64,000 bases of DNA, taken from Dactylonectria macrodidyma (lineage: Eukaryota > Ascomycota > Sordariomycetes > Hypocreales > Nectriaceae). Under the pieces are notes generated by a model that was not told where the DNA came from, made no database searches, and was given only the letters and a program-made list of their open reading frames with translations. Shown one piece after another: positions 1-13,018 of the stretch (its first letter is position 1; each line of letters begins with the position of its first letter). The position numbers and the translations under genes are program-made. The stretch spans positions 806,001 through 870,000 of the forward strand of contig JAGMUV010000024.1 in assembly GCA_020744425.1 (NCBI GenBank), in the 5' to 3' direction.

Positions 1-3000
1 CTGCGTAGGACAATCTGGCTTGCGAGACCGTATAATGCGCCTGGATTTTGATCACGGTCGATCTCGGATGCGAGTTGCGGGCATGCAAGCAGGCCATTGT
101 TGTTGACGGAGAACTTTAGCTCCAAACGCTTCATCTCAACTGTCAGTCTACCGCATCGGTTGAGCGGTTGGAAGATAACCAGCTTCTTAACGTCCTCAAA
201 GTGCTGAAAGATACGAGCGACCTTCATACCGATCTCTGAGCGAGGCTCGATCAGCCGGCTACCAGGCCGCTTGGACCCCGTGTGGGGGCAAATGCCCGAA
301 TGCCTGGTGCAAACCCGTTTGGGGACGTTTAGGATCCAATTCGATGACTTCGAGCGCCAAATATGCGGTTTCCGACGTATTTCCAGCATTCCCGAGTCCA
401 GGTTTAGCCAGTGGACGCAGTCGTCAACAAGCCCAGAAGGGAGATCCATGTCCGACATGCCATCCATGTCTGACTTGCCCTTGAAGACAGTGCTTGGAAC
501 GTACTCTAGCAACGAGTATTTGAACTTGGCTTGGATGATAACCTCCCTGTCCCTGAGGCCGATGTGTATCTGGTGACCGTTGACTAAACTCACAAGTTGA
601 TATTCCATGCCTGGGAGTTCGGAAGGGCGGGCGAGCAAGTGTTGGTTCTGGAATAGATCTCGGATGCTTGGATTCTCCCTCACTTGTGAAGGCAGCCTTC
701 CCAGCGGCTTTCCATCCACAAGCAAATGTCCCTGGAGTATGTGGTAGTGAACAGTTTGTGAGGTCGACCATGAACCATTGCTAGCAATACGTGATAGAAT
801 CCACAAAGAGCGCTGGCCCTCGACGAAGCTCCAGGGGGAGTATGATCGACTATTGGGATCTGACGTGGTCCATGTCTCGTTGATGGCATCTTCGAGGACA
901 GAGTGGGATTGCAAAGCCCATTTCTCGAAAATCCCTCTCATCGAATACGACATGAATGAATCCCTAAGTAGTAAGCCCTGGAGTAGCGGGGGGAGGGCAT
1001 CTGGAGTGATCAGGAGATTCTCCTGGAGCGCGATAGAGGCACGGAAGAACTGGAGGAGGTCGTGGCCCTCGAGAGCGTCAAGGGTATCTGGCGTGTCGAG
1101 ATAAATTGAAAATGTCTGACGGCAGAGGAGAGCAGCCCAAAAGGCAAAGGTAGCAGTCGTTTGCGCCATTTCTGCATCGGTCGCTGATGTGACCTCCTGG
1201 CGAAGGTTGATGATCCAGTTAGACGTGATCTCGCGAATTTTCAACAAAAGCCCGTGTACGTCAGCCCGGGAATTTCGAGGCCCTAGGTGATGCAGCCGCA
1301 GGGTCAGAGTGACCATGGTGCTCATACAAAACACTTCTCGCCTGTTCGACACCAGAGTATCTAGGCGGCAGCGCAGCTGCTCAATCAGTCGAACGCAGAA
1401 GTCTTCGTTCTTAAACCAACCGTGGGTTTCGCGGAGAGCGCTTGGATCCGGATGTATAGGGCCAGCTTGCAGGGCGATGTGATTGAGGAAGGTCGAGGTT
1501 GTTTCGTTGCTGAAGTTCAAGTTGGTGGCACCAAGTTCGACTAGAAGGACAAGCCATCTTCGGCGGCGCCCTGAGATTATACGTTGAAAGGCTGAGAACT
1601 CATGTACAGAAAAATCCGAGGGGCAATTGGGTGCATTTGCCGCTATCTTGTATGACGAAGGGGGAAAGACCATGTCTTCTAGACGTGCCGACTCGTTTTT
1701 GTAAGGATCCATGACACCGGCGGGTAACCAGGAGCCAAGTAAATATTGATACCAGGGGACGCCTGTGACCTCGGAAATCCAGACATTTGCTTCTGTATCG
1801 AAATATGAGAAGCAAGGTGCAAAGGGTAACGAGACGTCCGGCCAGGTCTTGGGAAGAAGCATCCCGCGGTAGTGAGTCTGGAGATACGACTTCGTCTGTG
1901 AAGCCAAGGTGAATGGTGCGAAATCCTGGTCGTGATTCAAATAGGGCATGAGACTGACGAATTCCTGCAGAAGCAGCGCAGGCTGATTGCGAGCAACCGG
2001 GAAAGGCCGGCTCCCCAGTAAGCGGAGCTTCCAGGTGGCTATTCTGTACGCCTTCAGATACTCGGGTGCCGCGAGTTCGAACAAAATGGTGGCGCATTGT
2101 TCCTCACGGGTTGGGAGGAAAGCCTCGTGGGCGAAAATTCTCATTCGGTTCCTGGTGCGCCAATTGAAGCATTTCGTACAACCTCTGACGTCTTTACTGC
2201 CGTCGGGTAGCCGGGTGCAGCGACAGATGCCATCCTCAATGGCTTCGGAAAGATCGTTGTACTCTGCCATGAGCTTTGCGAGCTCTTTCCCTTTTGACAC
2301 CTTGGCTAATTCGGATGCGGTGTTAATCTGTTCACCTAGAGACATAATGTCTTTGCCTTCGGGCGTCTCCGCGATGAACTGTTGTGGAAAAGATATTTGG
2401 AAACGGCCGTCGAAGAAGATGGAAGCTGTGTCAACGATGCGAGAGGTAACACGGCTTGCCATGTACTCCTGAACTTGTCTCAACCGAGTGAGCTCATCAA
2501 ATGTGAGGAGACAAAGCACATCAAGTGCTTCCGGGACGAAGACAGGATGGTATTCTATGAGTAGAGGGCACGCAGTGGTGGCTGCCTTGTCCATGGCCAC
2601 CCAGAGTTCGAAGAGCCGAAGGAGATGTCGGCTCATCAGTAATGCATCGTCCCCGAATCTATCATCGACCATGGACAGGTAGTTGCGGAGTTGTTTTGAA
2701 AGTTTGGTACATCTCTGTTCTGGGTCTGCCAATGGGGCAACCTGGAGTTGTGTCATGATATCAGCCTCCATGTCAACAAGCGTTGCGGCGCGATCCGCCA
2801 ACTCATTGACTTGAGAATCGGTTGCTTCGTTCAGAGACTGAGGGCCCACATCTTCCTTTTTCAAAGAGACCTTGGTGTTTTGAGTCAGTAGTTGCGAGAG
2901 AACTGTACCACTGTTGGGCAAAAGAAGCTGGAGATCTTTGTTCGGCGCGCGACGTGGGAGGGTTGGGATACGGCGCAAATTCTTCGTCTTGTAGTTCTCC

Positions 3001-4108
3001 CATGAATTGGTGACTTGTTGTTGCGAATCGAGCACAATGACCTTGAAAAAATCGGCCGTGGCCGTGAAAAAACTCTCGTACGTCAGCTGCAGTGGTCCAG
3101 ACGCGGCCAGCCTTTCGCTCTCAAGCTTGTCGAGGCGGCGACAGAGCTTTGCCTGCAGCATCAATGTTTGCTCCGGGCCCAGGCTGCCGGTGCAGTCTTT
3201 GAGGAAATTGACAAGCAAGACACACATGATGAACTTGAAGTGCACTCGATCTGTCCCGGGGACAGTGTCGCGAAAGACGTCAGAGAGGATGCGTGCGAGG
3301 GCGACACGAAGAAGCAGCCAGTAGGGCGAGCGTCGCCAAGGAAGTTCAGAGGACCCGAGAACCACGTCATCTCGAACTCGCTTCTGAACCATGCAAACCT
3401 CAATAGGCTTCCCGATGCCTTCAAGTAATGGCATGAGCATCTCCGTGATGAGTGTTGGTCTCGCCGAGTCTCGTGTCTCGACCACAGTCATTCCGCCTTT
3501 GGATGCACGAGCTGCAAATTTGTCGAAGGCTTCGGAGCTGGCTTGCTCTAGAAAGTGCGACAAGGTGTTCTGGAATGATTTGTCGTCAAAATCATCCTTT
3601 GGGATAGAGGCAGCGCGGCCAGGGAACTCCCATGTAAGGGCATGCTTCGCTTCGAGTACTTTTGCAGTAGGTGCGGCAACCTCGAAGGCCTCGAAAATGA
3701 CCGAGTCCGCACTGGAGGGGAGGAGTCAGAATGAGGACAACAAGACATGGAGCAGAGGAGAGCTACAAACCTTTGATCTCGGTGGACGAGCAGCGCAGCG
3801 TTCTGCTTCGTGAGATGTAAAGCCAACCAATTGGTCTTCAGGTTGCCAAAAGCACCTACGAGGTCTTCTTTGGCCAAGAACTCGCGGTTTAGTGCTCGCG
3901 TACCCTCGACTGAGGTCTGAAAAACATCCCACACTGGATCGTTATTGAGATGACAAAGGTTGCGAAGAGTCCTGCAGGCAGCCGCGAGTCTTGAACCGAG
4001 ATCCTCGATCAGGGATATATCGGCACCGTCGAATGCTGACGGCAGCTTGGGCGGCAGAACTAGATGGTTGAACACAGCACTAGCCAGGGATTCCTGGCCA
4101 GTCGCCAT
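1..4108 (-). CDS. Giant DUF6606/DUF3638-type protein, N-terminal part (runs off the left edge)
   Basis: The window holds the first ~1349 codons; the rest lies beyond position 1. Exon 1 is 4108..3771 and exon 2 starts at 3711 after a 59 bp intron (donor GTTTGT, acceptor CTCCAG); the second exon stays open to the window edge in one frame. The start at 4108 has a good context (GAAATGG) and the N-terminus (VFNHLVLPPKLP) is the DUF6606 signature of very large fungal proteins. Family members are about 3000 residues, with DUF3638 and DUF3645 P-loop-like segments downstream, and databases often label them ubiquitin-hydrolase-like. The stretch near the edge (LYGLASQIVLR) also fits the family. The biochemical role is not established and I do not assign one. 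No lesion was seen in the visible part. It is divergent from the Zn2Cys6 gene at 5011. Confidence 0.82.
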
Positions 4109-5010
4109 TTCTGCCGTATTACCGTGGGAGAGGCACTGAGAAAGAGGTGGTGAACTGAGAAAATGACTGAAAAGAACATGCGTGGAAGAGGAGAGAATCA
4201 GAAACCCGAGCAAGAATCACAAGACGGATTTCTGCCCCCAGGCAGCCAGCACACTAGCCTCCTGCATAAAAAAAAGTGGAGAATGAATTGCTTTGCATGC
4301 TTTCTAAACACAACTGACTTATTGATGGCGGAAGACGCCAGAAAGCCTGAATTCTCGCCATCGTGGTTGGCTGGATGTTGGTGTTGTTGGTGTTGATTGG
4401 GTTGCATGAGGTTGTGGCAAGCTGATTGGGTCAAGCCCGTTGCTGCCCCATTTGCTGCTAGCGTGCACTAACTTATGGCCGTGCTGCATTCTGCTTTGTT
4501 GCATAATTGCATAATCGTGTCATGCTCGTCCCGTAGCCATCAGCCAGCCGGTGCAATCAATTGGAAGCGAGATGTATCGGAAGCACATGCGACTTAGCAA
4601 ACAAAGCGAGGAAAAATGGCTAAGATTCAAATCCAGGCGTAATCAATGTGGCTTTGGCCAATTCGATGTTGGGCATGGACATCTTGGGCCAGATCTGATA
4701 CTGCCCAAATGAAGTTAGCTCCTTGTGACAGCAGAGTCATCATGGTTCAAACCTGACACGGATTGTCGGCTCTGCTATCCATTCCACATCACCACAAACG
4801 TCAGGTTTCCCTGTTCTATTACACTCACTGCTTCGTACAGTAAATCATGGCATGTTGGAATCTGACTCAGATATCAAATCACGTGTGGGGGTAGCGCATC
4901 CTAGCATCCTAGGTACCCCGGTTATTTGACGAACCATCTCCACCATCGGTTTTCGGAACCGCCAACACTTCAATCCAAAGCCGACGCTCCAAGAATCGGT
5001 CTCAGCGACG
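4109..5010. other. Divergent intergenic region (902 bp)
   Basis: This lies between two divergent start codons and probably holds both promoters. A short GTTG-rich stretch is near 4379-4403. I see no further gene. Confidence 0.5.
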
Positions 5011-7271
5011 ATGCGATCCAGTTTGTCATGCAGATTCTGCCGGTAAGTGGTGACTCTTGATAGCTTATTCCACGCGAAGGACACCTACACTGACGACGTG
5101 TCCATAGAAAATCCAAGATTAAATGCATCAACTCAGGCGTCTCGCCTTGTGCAAAGTGCGACAAGCTGGGCAGATCCGACTGCGAACTGACACGACCACT
5201 GGCGCCTACAGCCAAGAGGGCATCCAAACGAGCAAGAAGAGCCTTGTCCGTGACTCCACAAAGCCCCGATGCCGGAGCGAGCCCCATTGCCCGGGCGGAA
5301 TCTGATGCTGCGTCGGCGTCACGACAATCACGACTTCCAGATGCTGTTCGAGGGGGAATCCCTAATCTTACACCATGCCCGTCAGCCGCGGCCCTTAAAC
5401 CTTGCGACAAGGGCAGCATGGACACGTATCTCGCGACCCTTCCTACTGAAATCATCCTCAAGGCACTCAATGTTTTCACCAGTAGATTTCCCGAGCTCAG
5501 GATCCTCCAACCCTCGCTGTTCCTGGCCGAGTACGAGTCCGATCGATCCACGGTAGCCAAAGCATTGCTCGCGACAGTGCTTGCCGCAACGAAGCAGCTT
5601 CCATCGGTACTAATTGTGTCCTGGTCTCAGGGTCTGCCAGATCGTGAGGCACTGGCGTTATATGCTCGGGACGTGTTGTCCAATTGCATCCTCCAGCCCC
5701 CAAAACTCAGCGTCGTCCAAGCACTACTTATTTTGACACTCTATGAATGGGGCGTCCGTGACTTCCACAAGGCCTGGATGCACTGTGGTACGTTATGATT
5801 GATCACTTGTCAACCAAGCTGGTGCTGACTGACCAGGCATTGCGATTAGAATGATGCAATCTCTCCACAGTTCCCGCGTCGCCCCCGTCCCGCTAGACAA
5901 CTCTCCCCCAAGCAAACTGGACGATCTCTCAACGGCTGCCGAGACAAGAACGTACTGGGCCTGCTTCATCATGGACTGTACCATCAGCTCAGGTACCTAC
6001 AATCCGCGGATGCTTCTGATGTCAGAAATGGAGACCTTGAAGGTCCCTCGTCCTCCGACATCTTTCGAGTTTGCCTTTGGATCGGATACGGTAACCACTC
6101 CAGTGGACCACACCCAGAACATCGACCTAACGAACATCGATCAACCGGTCGCTTTGGACATTGCCCACAGCTTCGAGATCATAGCCACCGGCTTCGACAT
6201 CTACGCACAAGTTATGGCATTTGTCTTTAATGACGGCCGGCGAGCGCCGGGCATGTGTGCGCCCGAAAACTGTCCTTGGGTCCCGACCTCTCCTTGGTCG
6301 ACTACTCGAAGTCGTCTTGCCAAGTGGAGAGCGAGCCAGCACAGCAGACTGCACTACCCGAGAAACAGTGTAGCTGTGTATATGACCCTCGGGTTTGGAG
6401 AGTCTTTCGTGTATCTGAACTTGATCTACTATTTGAGGTATCATCTCCTAGACCCAACACAAATTGCAGTCATCTATGGACTAACTTCATGGTGATCCAG
6501 TATCATGATGCTCCATCGCGAATATTTCCCCTTCCTACCAGCCCCAGAGTCGACACCACAGGGTCCCATCGACCATCCCCTACTCGAAGCCGAAGCGCCC
6601 TCTGGGTGGTGGGACAACAGTTCCCGTGAGCTGGTCGAGGCTGCCGAATTCATCATCGGCCTGCTCACCGAGTCGTCAGAATGTGGCATCCCCGTCATGA
6701 CCCCATTCTCAGGTTTCTGCGCCTTTTCTGCCTGCTTCATAAATCTCTATGTCTACCGGTTTCCGCAGATGAACTTGAACCGCAGCCCGCAAGCTAAAGA
6801 ACTGATGGAAAAGGGTCTGGAGTATCTGCGTGAATTCCAACATGCTTGGGATCTGGGTGGTGGTTGGGTAAGCAGCAGCTGTGAAGAGTGTGTCAATGCC
6901 TGGACTGACAATGCCAGATCAAAACCATACAAAATTCGTCGCTAGTATATGAGCGAGCCACATCCGAAAGCCGACCATACAGAGGAAAGTCTCGCCGTGA
7001 CTTTGAGACTCTCCATCAATCTATTCACGAATTCCGGGTAATCGACAGGTCGGATCAGCACATCGAGCAAATCCATCGAGCGGAGCAAGACGCAACTAAT
7101 CGTATCGAATCGCCGATACAGGAAGTAGAGCAATTCAATGGCAGTCAACCGGGCATCAACCCTCCACCCATCGTAGACGCTAGTGGCAGTGGTGATGATC
7201 AAGGGCTGTGGCCAAATTGGTGGTCCATGTTGGAGGATGCGGACTTTTCTGGCGCCTTCATGGCTAGCTGA
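5011..7271 (+). CDS. Zn2Cys6 fungal transcription factor
   Basis: Five exons: 5011-5042, 5108-5787, 5837-6437, 6501-6867, 6918-7271, giving 677 residues. The first intron splits the zinc cluster, so the DNA-binding domain appears only after splicing: C7-X2-C10-X6-C17-X7-C25-X2-C28-X7-C36, the standard binuclear cluster, with basic residues RKSKIK between. A basic linker follows (residues ~45-60). The middle region resembles the fungal-specific regulatory domain, with an ETRTYWACFIMD stretch. The C-terminus has short acidic and aromatic patches. ATG 5011 is the only in-frame start, since a TGA lies upstream at 4927. It faces the MFS gene at 7319 tail to tail, 47 bp apart. The target is unknown; nearby transport and oxidoreductase genes are plausible but unproven. 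Confidence 0.9.
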
Positions 7272-7318
7272 CGAGTGTGAGGATGGGATTGATGAAAGAT
7301 TTCTTGGCAAACGTCCGT

Positions 7319-8802
7319 TTATACTTTGACAAATATTTTCCTCGTGTGCATCAGGCGAATGGCTGTGATGAACAGGATTCCAACCATCGACATGCCTCCA
7401 GCGTAGTAAGCCGCAGGCCGGTACCGTGACAAGTCTTGATCGTCTCCCGAAATGGAATAGAGACCTGATGCTATGGGTGTACCCTGACAGAACATTAGTT
7501 CAATTCTTCGTAACGAGCGACTGTGACTTACGAAAAAGAACCCGAAGAACCATGTGGTCCACACTATCGGCAAGATGCCCAACGTGTTTTCCCCTCCAAA
7601 GGTAGCCCCGAGGACAGGAGGCACCAGGCTAAAGAATGCACCGCATCCCATCCCGTTGAGAACGAGGAACACGGAGAATATGCCGATGGTAGATGATAGT
7701 GGCCAGATAACCAGCGAACTGATGCCCGTGAAGAGGAGGCATATGATCAAGCTGTTGATTGGACCCATCAGCGAGTCTGCCATGTAGCCAGCCAGGACGC
7801 GCCCAACTGTTGAGGCCAGATTCCATGCAGCTAGCGTAATGATGGCGACTTGGTTGGAATAGCCCATGTATCGGGAGAAGATGGGGATAAAGTACGGCGG
7901 GATGAACAGCGGGAAACAAGCGAGGGCAGTTCCGGCGACGATCGTGAGAAACTTGAACTCTTTGAACCGGTACCTAGTAAATAATTAGACGTAATCCTTG
8001 CAAAAATACCATGCGACTGACCATTGAAGCTTCAGGGTTCCGTTCTCAGACCCCCGTGGCTGCTGGATGAAGTACGAGGCAGGAATGCAGACAGCCCATA
8101 ACATGAAGCTGAGGATCCGGAACGTCCATGCGACATCCACTTTCCGGACCAGGAGGTTAGTGGCAATGCTCATAACAGCGGCTCCTAAGCTTCCACCGCC
8201 GAAGACGACACCCATGGCCAAGCCTCGGTATTTCTTGAACCAGCGTAGAGGAGCAGTTGAACAAGCCTAAGATTGGCGATTAGCCAAGACGTAAATTTGA
8301 AGACATGTTTTGGGATACGCACGAAAATTGAGAGTCCTCCTCCTACGCCAAAGAAGATCCCATGCAGGACGAACAGAGCGCCGACGTGTTTTGTGGTCCA
8401 GCTGGCAAGAAACTCGCCGAGTCCCATAAGAAAGCCCCCAGCCAAGGCTGTCTTTTGGTACCCAAATTTTCGGACGGCGATACCCGAGATAATACTAATG
8501 GATATCATGAACGACGTGGCCAGTGAACCGACAAAAGTCAAAGTCGTCAACGATGAGGACGTTGTCTCCACAAGCCTGACTTGCATGATACCCCAGGCGT
8601 AAATGACGCCAAGGTAGAAGAACATCGAGCATGCGGCCGCGGCGACCGTAATCCAACCTCTCAAGCCATCATACACAATGTTTCCAGTATCAAGCGGAGA
8701 AGGGGACTCGTTTTGTGAGCGGTCGGTGTCGTTGCCCTTTTCAGATGCAGAGCTGGAGGATTCGGTCCACATGGGCGTCTCGGATTTCACTTTCACGTCC
8801 AT
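7319..8802 (-). CDS. MFS transporter, monocarboxylate-permease type
   Basis: Four exons (8802-8323, 8266-8022, 7973-7532, 7483-7319) give 443 residues. The N-terminus is a ~45 residue Ser-rich cytosolic tail, then GLRGWITVAAA starts the first membrane helix, as in fungal monocarboxylate-transporter-like (MCT/MCH) proteins. The protein reads as about 12 hydrophobic segments with the usual central loop. A second half begins around FKEFKFLTIVAGTA. Such proteins are usually plasma-membrane carriers; the substrate cannot be told. The 3' end is 47 bp from the convergent transcription factor gene. All four splice junctions keep frame, so the gene looks intact. Confidence 0.88.
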
Positions 8803-9671
8803 AATGAATCAGCGAGGACACCGAGAAATACGAAAGAGATGAAAATAACGAAGCAACATTTGTTTGAGAGCCATATTTATTCGAAGAAGCCAGCGGAGTA
8901 GGAAAACTGTGCTTTAGCACGCGGATTTACGTCTCGGTTTTCGGTTTCGGCACTGGGTGGGTCGATGAGGAAGAAAACGACCCAAAGCCGACGTCGAAAA
9001 ATCTGTCAGTTGAGGCTAGTCGGCTCAAGCTGGTATGTTTGACGTAACAGAAGGATAATGTGGGTTCTTTCGGTCAGATACTGGAGTTTACCGTAGAAAG
9101 CCGAGACGTTGAACCAAGCCATTGCCTCGGGTAGCTGCTTCCAGGCCTCTAAGGGGCCGAGTTGTGGTTTTGCCATCTGTCATTGGACATTGGCACCAAG
9201 TGAAGATATTCACAAGAGCCAAGTCTTCTCTTTCCTTCCTTGTTACAATTTTCCTAGGCCTCTGACTCTTCCTGGCCCCCATGTCTCGCTTTGGGGAGGC
9301 TTTCCCAGGTACCAAGCCTGGCTCGCATCCTTCATTCATTCTTGGAAATATGTCGCAGAGCCGATTGAATCACTTTTTCTATTAATGGATCTGAAGAAGA
9401 AATTCCGCTACCAAATTGCACCGGAGTCAATCTGTTTGATGAGACATCTTAAGCCTAGTTTCCTTCTATATCCTTTCTGAAACGCCAATCTTCCAAAGTC
9501 TATCATCAATCTGCCAATAATCCAATGTCTCTGTCCTAGAATCCCAAGGCCCATCCATGAATAATTTTCTCACGCGCCACAGCCAAGTTTTGTTTAAGAG
9601 AGTACAGCCCGGATATTCCACCCCAGCACGCAGACTTTCCCCACGATTCACGACACCGAGGCGCAATTGCT
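8803..9671. other. Intergenic region (869 bp)
   Basis: Promoter of the MFS gene and 3' flank of the aquaporin. Short unrelated reading frames only; no gene supported. Confidence 0.5.
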
Positions 9672-10808
9672 TCATCTACTAGCGGGGCGGCTACTCATGG
9701 GATCCTTAGACCATGGAGGGATGAAGCAATAGCACAATCCGTGAATCATGCAAGCTATCAAATCCGGTATCCTTTATCGCTGATTAGCATATGATTCCTC
9801 GCAGCGTGAATTTTCTGAGGACTTACCAGTGGATCCAATGCCAGTTTGGAAACCGACTGCCCACAAAGACACCGAAGCACCTGGCGGGATTCAAACTGGC
9901 GCCTCCATAGCCGTATCGTGTGAAAGCTGTGGCAAATGAGAGAGTGCCGAGACTCAGACCAACAAGAAACGGGGCGAGAGTTGGACCGACAATCTGGCTC
10001 TGTCTTGGATCCAAAGCCACTCCAAACGCCAGGAAAAGAAGAATTGTTGCCGTGACGAGTTCGATGACAAACGCGTCTTTCACAGGTACTACTTCAGTAT
10101 ACAGCCAGCAGCCGCCAGCCTGAAAGTCTCTTGTTCCGTAACTAGCCCTCACCAGAAGGCCTGCCAATGCACCACCGCCAACTTGAAAACAGACGTAGAG
10201 GATCATGCGCGGGAGTGAGCACAGCCGAGCAAAGAAGGTAGCAACAGTAATGAGCGGATTGAAGTGAGCGCCGGAAACGGCTCCAAATGCGGAGATAAAG
10301 AGGGATAGGAAGAGAAAGGTGGTGATGCCTCCCACAAGAGGCCCTATAAAGGCTGCATTGTCAAAATTTCCTAGTTGAGCGGTTGGTTTGGTTGGGATTA
10401 CGGGCGGAGCGACGTTTGCCCATGTGGTGGTGTAGACGAGCATAAGTGTGCCTTGCCTTTCTGTTAGTGAAGAAACAGCAGATAAGGACCATAATATGTA
10501 CCAATGCCCTCGATAAACGCGGCCTTCCACAGATTGACATGGAGTAATGGCCGCAAGTCCATCAACTCCCTAACAGGCATCAAAGGAGCCGCGTCGGGTT
10601 CCTTTTCCAGCAACTCGCCAAAGTCAGAAAGGCTGGGGTCAAGGGTGAAACTCTGGTTGGCTCCGATTCTTCCAGCAAACGGATGGACATTGTTGCGATA
10701 CATGTGAAGGGTCGGGTGGCCCTCTGCTAAAGTGGCGGATGGCCTCTGTTGCTCAAGCGTCGATGCATCGTGGACTCTCTCCATTTTGCCTGGAGCAGGT
10801 TGTGCCAT
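9672..10808 (-). CDS. Aquaporin / aquaglyceroporin (MIP family)
   Basis: Three exons (10808-10502, 10451-9827, 9771-9672) give 343 residues. The first NPA box is altered to NPL (GAHFNPL) and the second is canonical NPA (ASLNPARC); both half-helices and six membrane segments can be followed. The last exon is not part of the long reading frame: splicing at 9826/9772 adds about 35 residues, including the final helix and the FIPPW motif typical of fungal aquaporins. The cytosolic N-terminus is about 100 residues, long as in several fungal aquaglyceroporins. Likely role: membrane flux of water, glycerol or small solutes. Substrate selectivity cannot be settled by reading. Confidence 0.9.
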
Positions 10809-13018
10809 GATAATCGCGACGCAAGGTGGCGTCTCTATTCCCGTAGCCGAGTATGCAAATGCAAGACAATCAGCCCGTGGTCGAGTAAAATATAGAACAA
10901 AATCTGAGTTGACATTTTTCTAGCTTTTGGACATGACGTTGTGGCATTCAATTGTAACAGTACAGACGAACACCGCAGATGCTGATTTATAACCGAGAGC
11001 TAGTCCAATTAAAGGCACGATTCAGCAATTTTCCTCAAATAATTGATGTTTACAGGGCTGGCTCGGGTCATTACTCAGCTTTCGCCCCGCCAAATCTTCC
11101 CACTTTGAGCGTTACTAAGGCCGCTAGGGCGTCTTACACAGGATGACAGAAAGATGACAGAGGCAAATTCGCAGGGAGAAGAGCGTATAACTGGCTATCG
11201 CTGCCATTTCTAGCAGCGGGAGTCATCGATTAGCTTTCGGGACCGGCAACGTCGGAGTTTTTGATGATGTTTGTGCTAAACCTGAGTGGGAACAAATCGA
11301 ACCACATTCATTCACAGGATTGACAATGGTGTTTCATGCATAATGACAGCCGATTGTTCGACTTCGTTAGGCAAAAAGAGATTCGGTTTCCGAGATCTAA
11401 TCTACTACCATGTACACGGCATCCACCCTAGATATCGGAGTAATAGAATTCTATAAGATCGCAATCGCTCAAGAATGTCATGATTGTTCACCGAGTCATT
11501 GCTTACCCTAGATCGTGGCTGTTCCAGGTTCTGTTTAAATGACATGCCGAAGTTGGCAACGCTGGCATTGAAGCCACTGCTTTACGGGAAAAACGAATAA
11601 AAAGTAGGAGAATTGCTATTCATATACTTAGCCATTACTATCTGTATAGCATTTCTCGATAAGTTTTCTTCTCCTAGTTGCTTCAATCTCTATTAGTGTC
11701 TCCTGCACTTCGAAAACCACCTGCGTAGTCTCAAGCGGTGTACTTATTCCGTGTCCCATCTTTTCAAAACCGAATGTTGCTCTTTATGGAGCTGCTGCAA
11801 CACAACATTGGCGTTAATGGCAAAACTTCATTTCGACTCCGTCTTGTCAAACAGGTAACTTGGTGAAATTTCTATCGCGCGAGAAAAGTTGCTTCATTCC
11901 AAAATTACCCTAAATCGGAGTTAGTTTGTTGATGCTTGCTAAGAGGTTGAACTGAGCATGCATGGTACCCCGGAATTGTTTCAAAACTCGTACGAATGAG
12001 ACATGCATGTCTTGATTGGCGAACAGACGAGTCCACGCAATAGCCTACGACTTTTTATCCGTAGTCATGATGGGCCCATGTAGTTATTCTCCCGAAGCGT
12101 TGTTTCGTTTGCCATGACGCGTCCCTTATCGTCAAGCCAACGCCGTTGGTCGTCACGCGTGGGTCCCCATCCTGGAGCCTCCTTATTACCCGACCAACCT
12201 GACCTCTCCACAACCAATGGTCAATCGAAAGACTCTTTAGCCAATTGATGTTGTTTGAACAATCAAACTCCCCGATAGATTGGACATGTCAATGCCGCGT
12301 GGCCTTGGCATCTCCACTCCTGGCTGGGATTAGCTCTATTTGGTGCAAGACTGATGAGTCTCCGTACCGGGGAGATGTGAATGGTGATATCGGGTCAATT
12401 GACTTGACCGCTGAGTTTTAAAAGAGCTGTTATTTTGCTTGGGAGATACATAACAACCAGCATCTGGTGGTGATGATATGTGTCCATTAGGAATGTAGCA
12501 TACCACTCTTCTCTTCTGTAGGTCAGCTATGAGCACCTGCTGAGACACATGCCCGTGCATGGTTCTTGAGACGCGGCGCGCTGGTATGATTTGTCTCGCT
12601 AGGCACACGGATAAGTCAAACGAGCTTTTCTCGGAGCTCTGAAGGATCCACTAGTTAGTCCACTTTGCTGGCGACGCCGCCTATCATCAAGATAGACACG
12701 CACCTGTGTCCTGGGAGCTGCTGTATGTGCAGGGGTCGTGTGAGCCTGGGGAAGCTTGGTCGTTTCTAATTATACATCTTTTTCAAATGTGATCGCTACT
12801 AGGGGCGGGGAGTACGGTATCAGCCGACAAGCCGGAACTCAGGTGCATGACACTCGTATAAGACTCGAGCCCCGTGGCGTTAATCCTTCTTGAACCTCTC
12901 AATCCATCAATCCTTCTATCAATCGCTCTTCGGCTGCTATCTTCTTGATTCTACTAATTGGTAACAAGTCATCAAGATATTCATCACTTTGTTTCTCCAA
13001 CCAGGCCAAATATAAACC
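10809..13018. other. Long intergenic region (2.2 kb)
   Basis: This AT-richer stretch lies between divergent genes. I found only short frames without family resemblance (for example 12336-12608 on the minus strand). A TATAAA lies at 13011-13016, next to the start of the gene at 13019. No repeat or RNA gene recognised. Confidence 0.5.

Noticed and set aside
1600..2097. 165-codon minus-strand frame
   Set aside because: Out-of-frame shadow of the giant DUF6606 gene.
12336..12608. 90-codon minus-strand frame in the 2.2 kb gap
   Set aside because: No family features and isolated; treated as chance.
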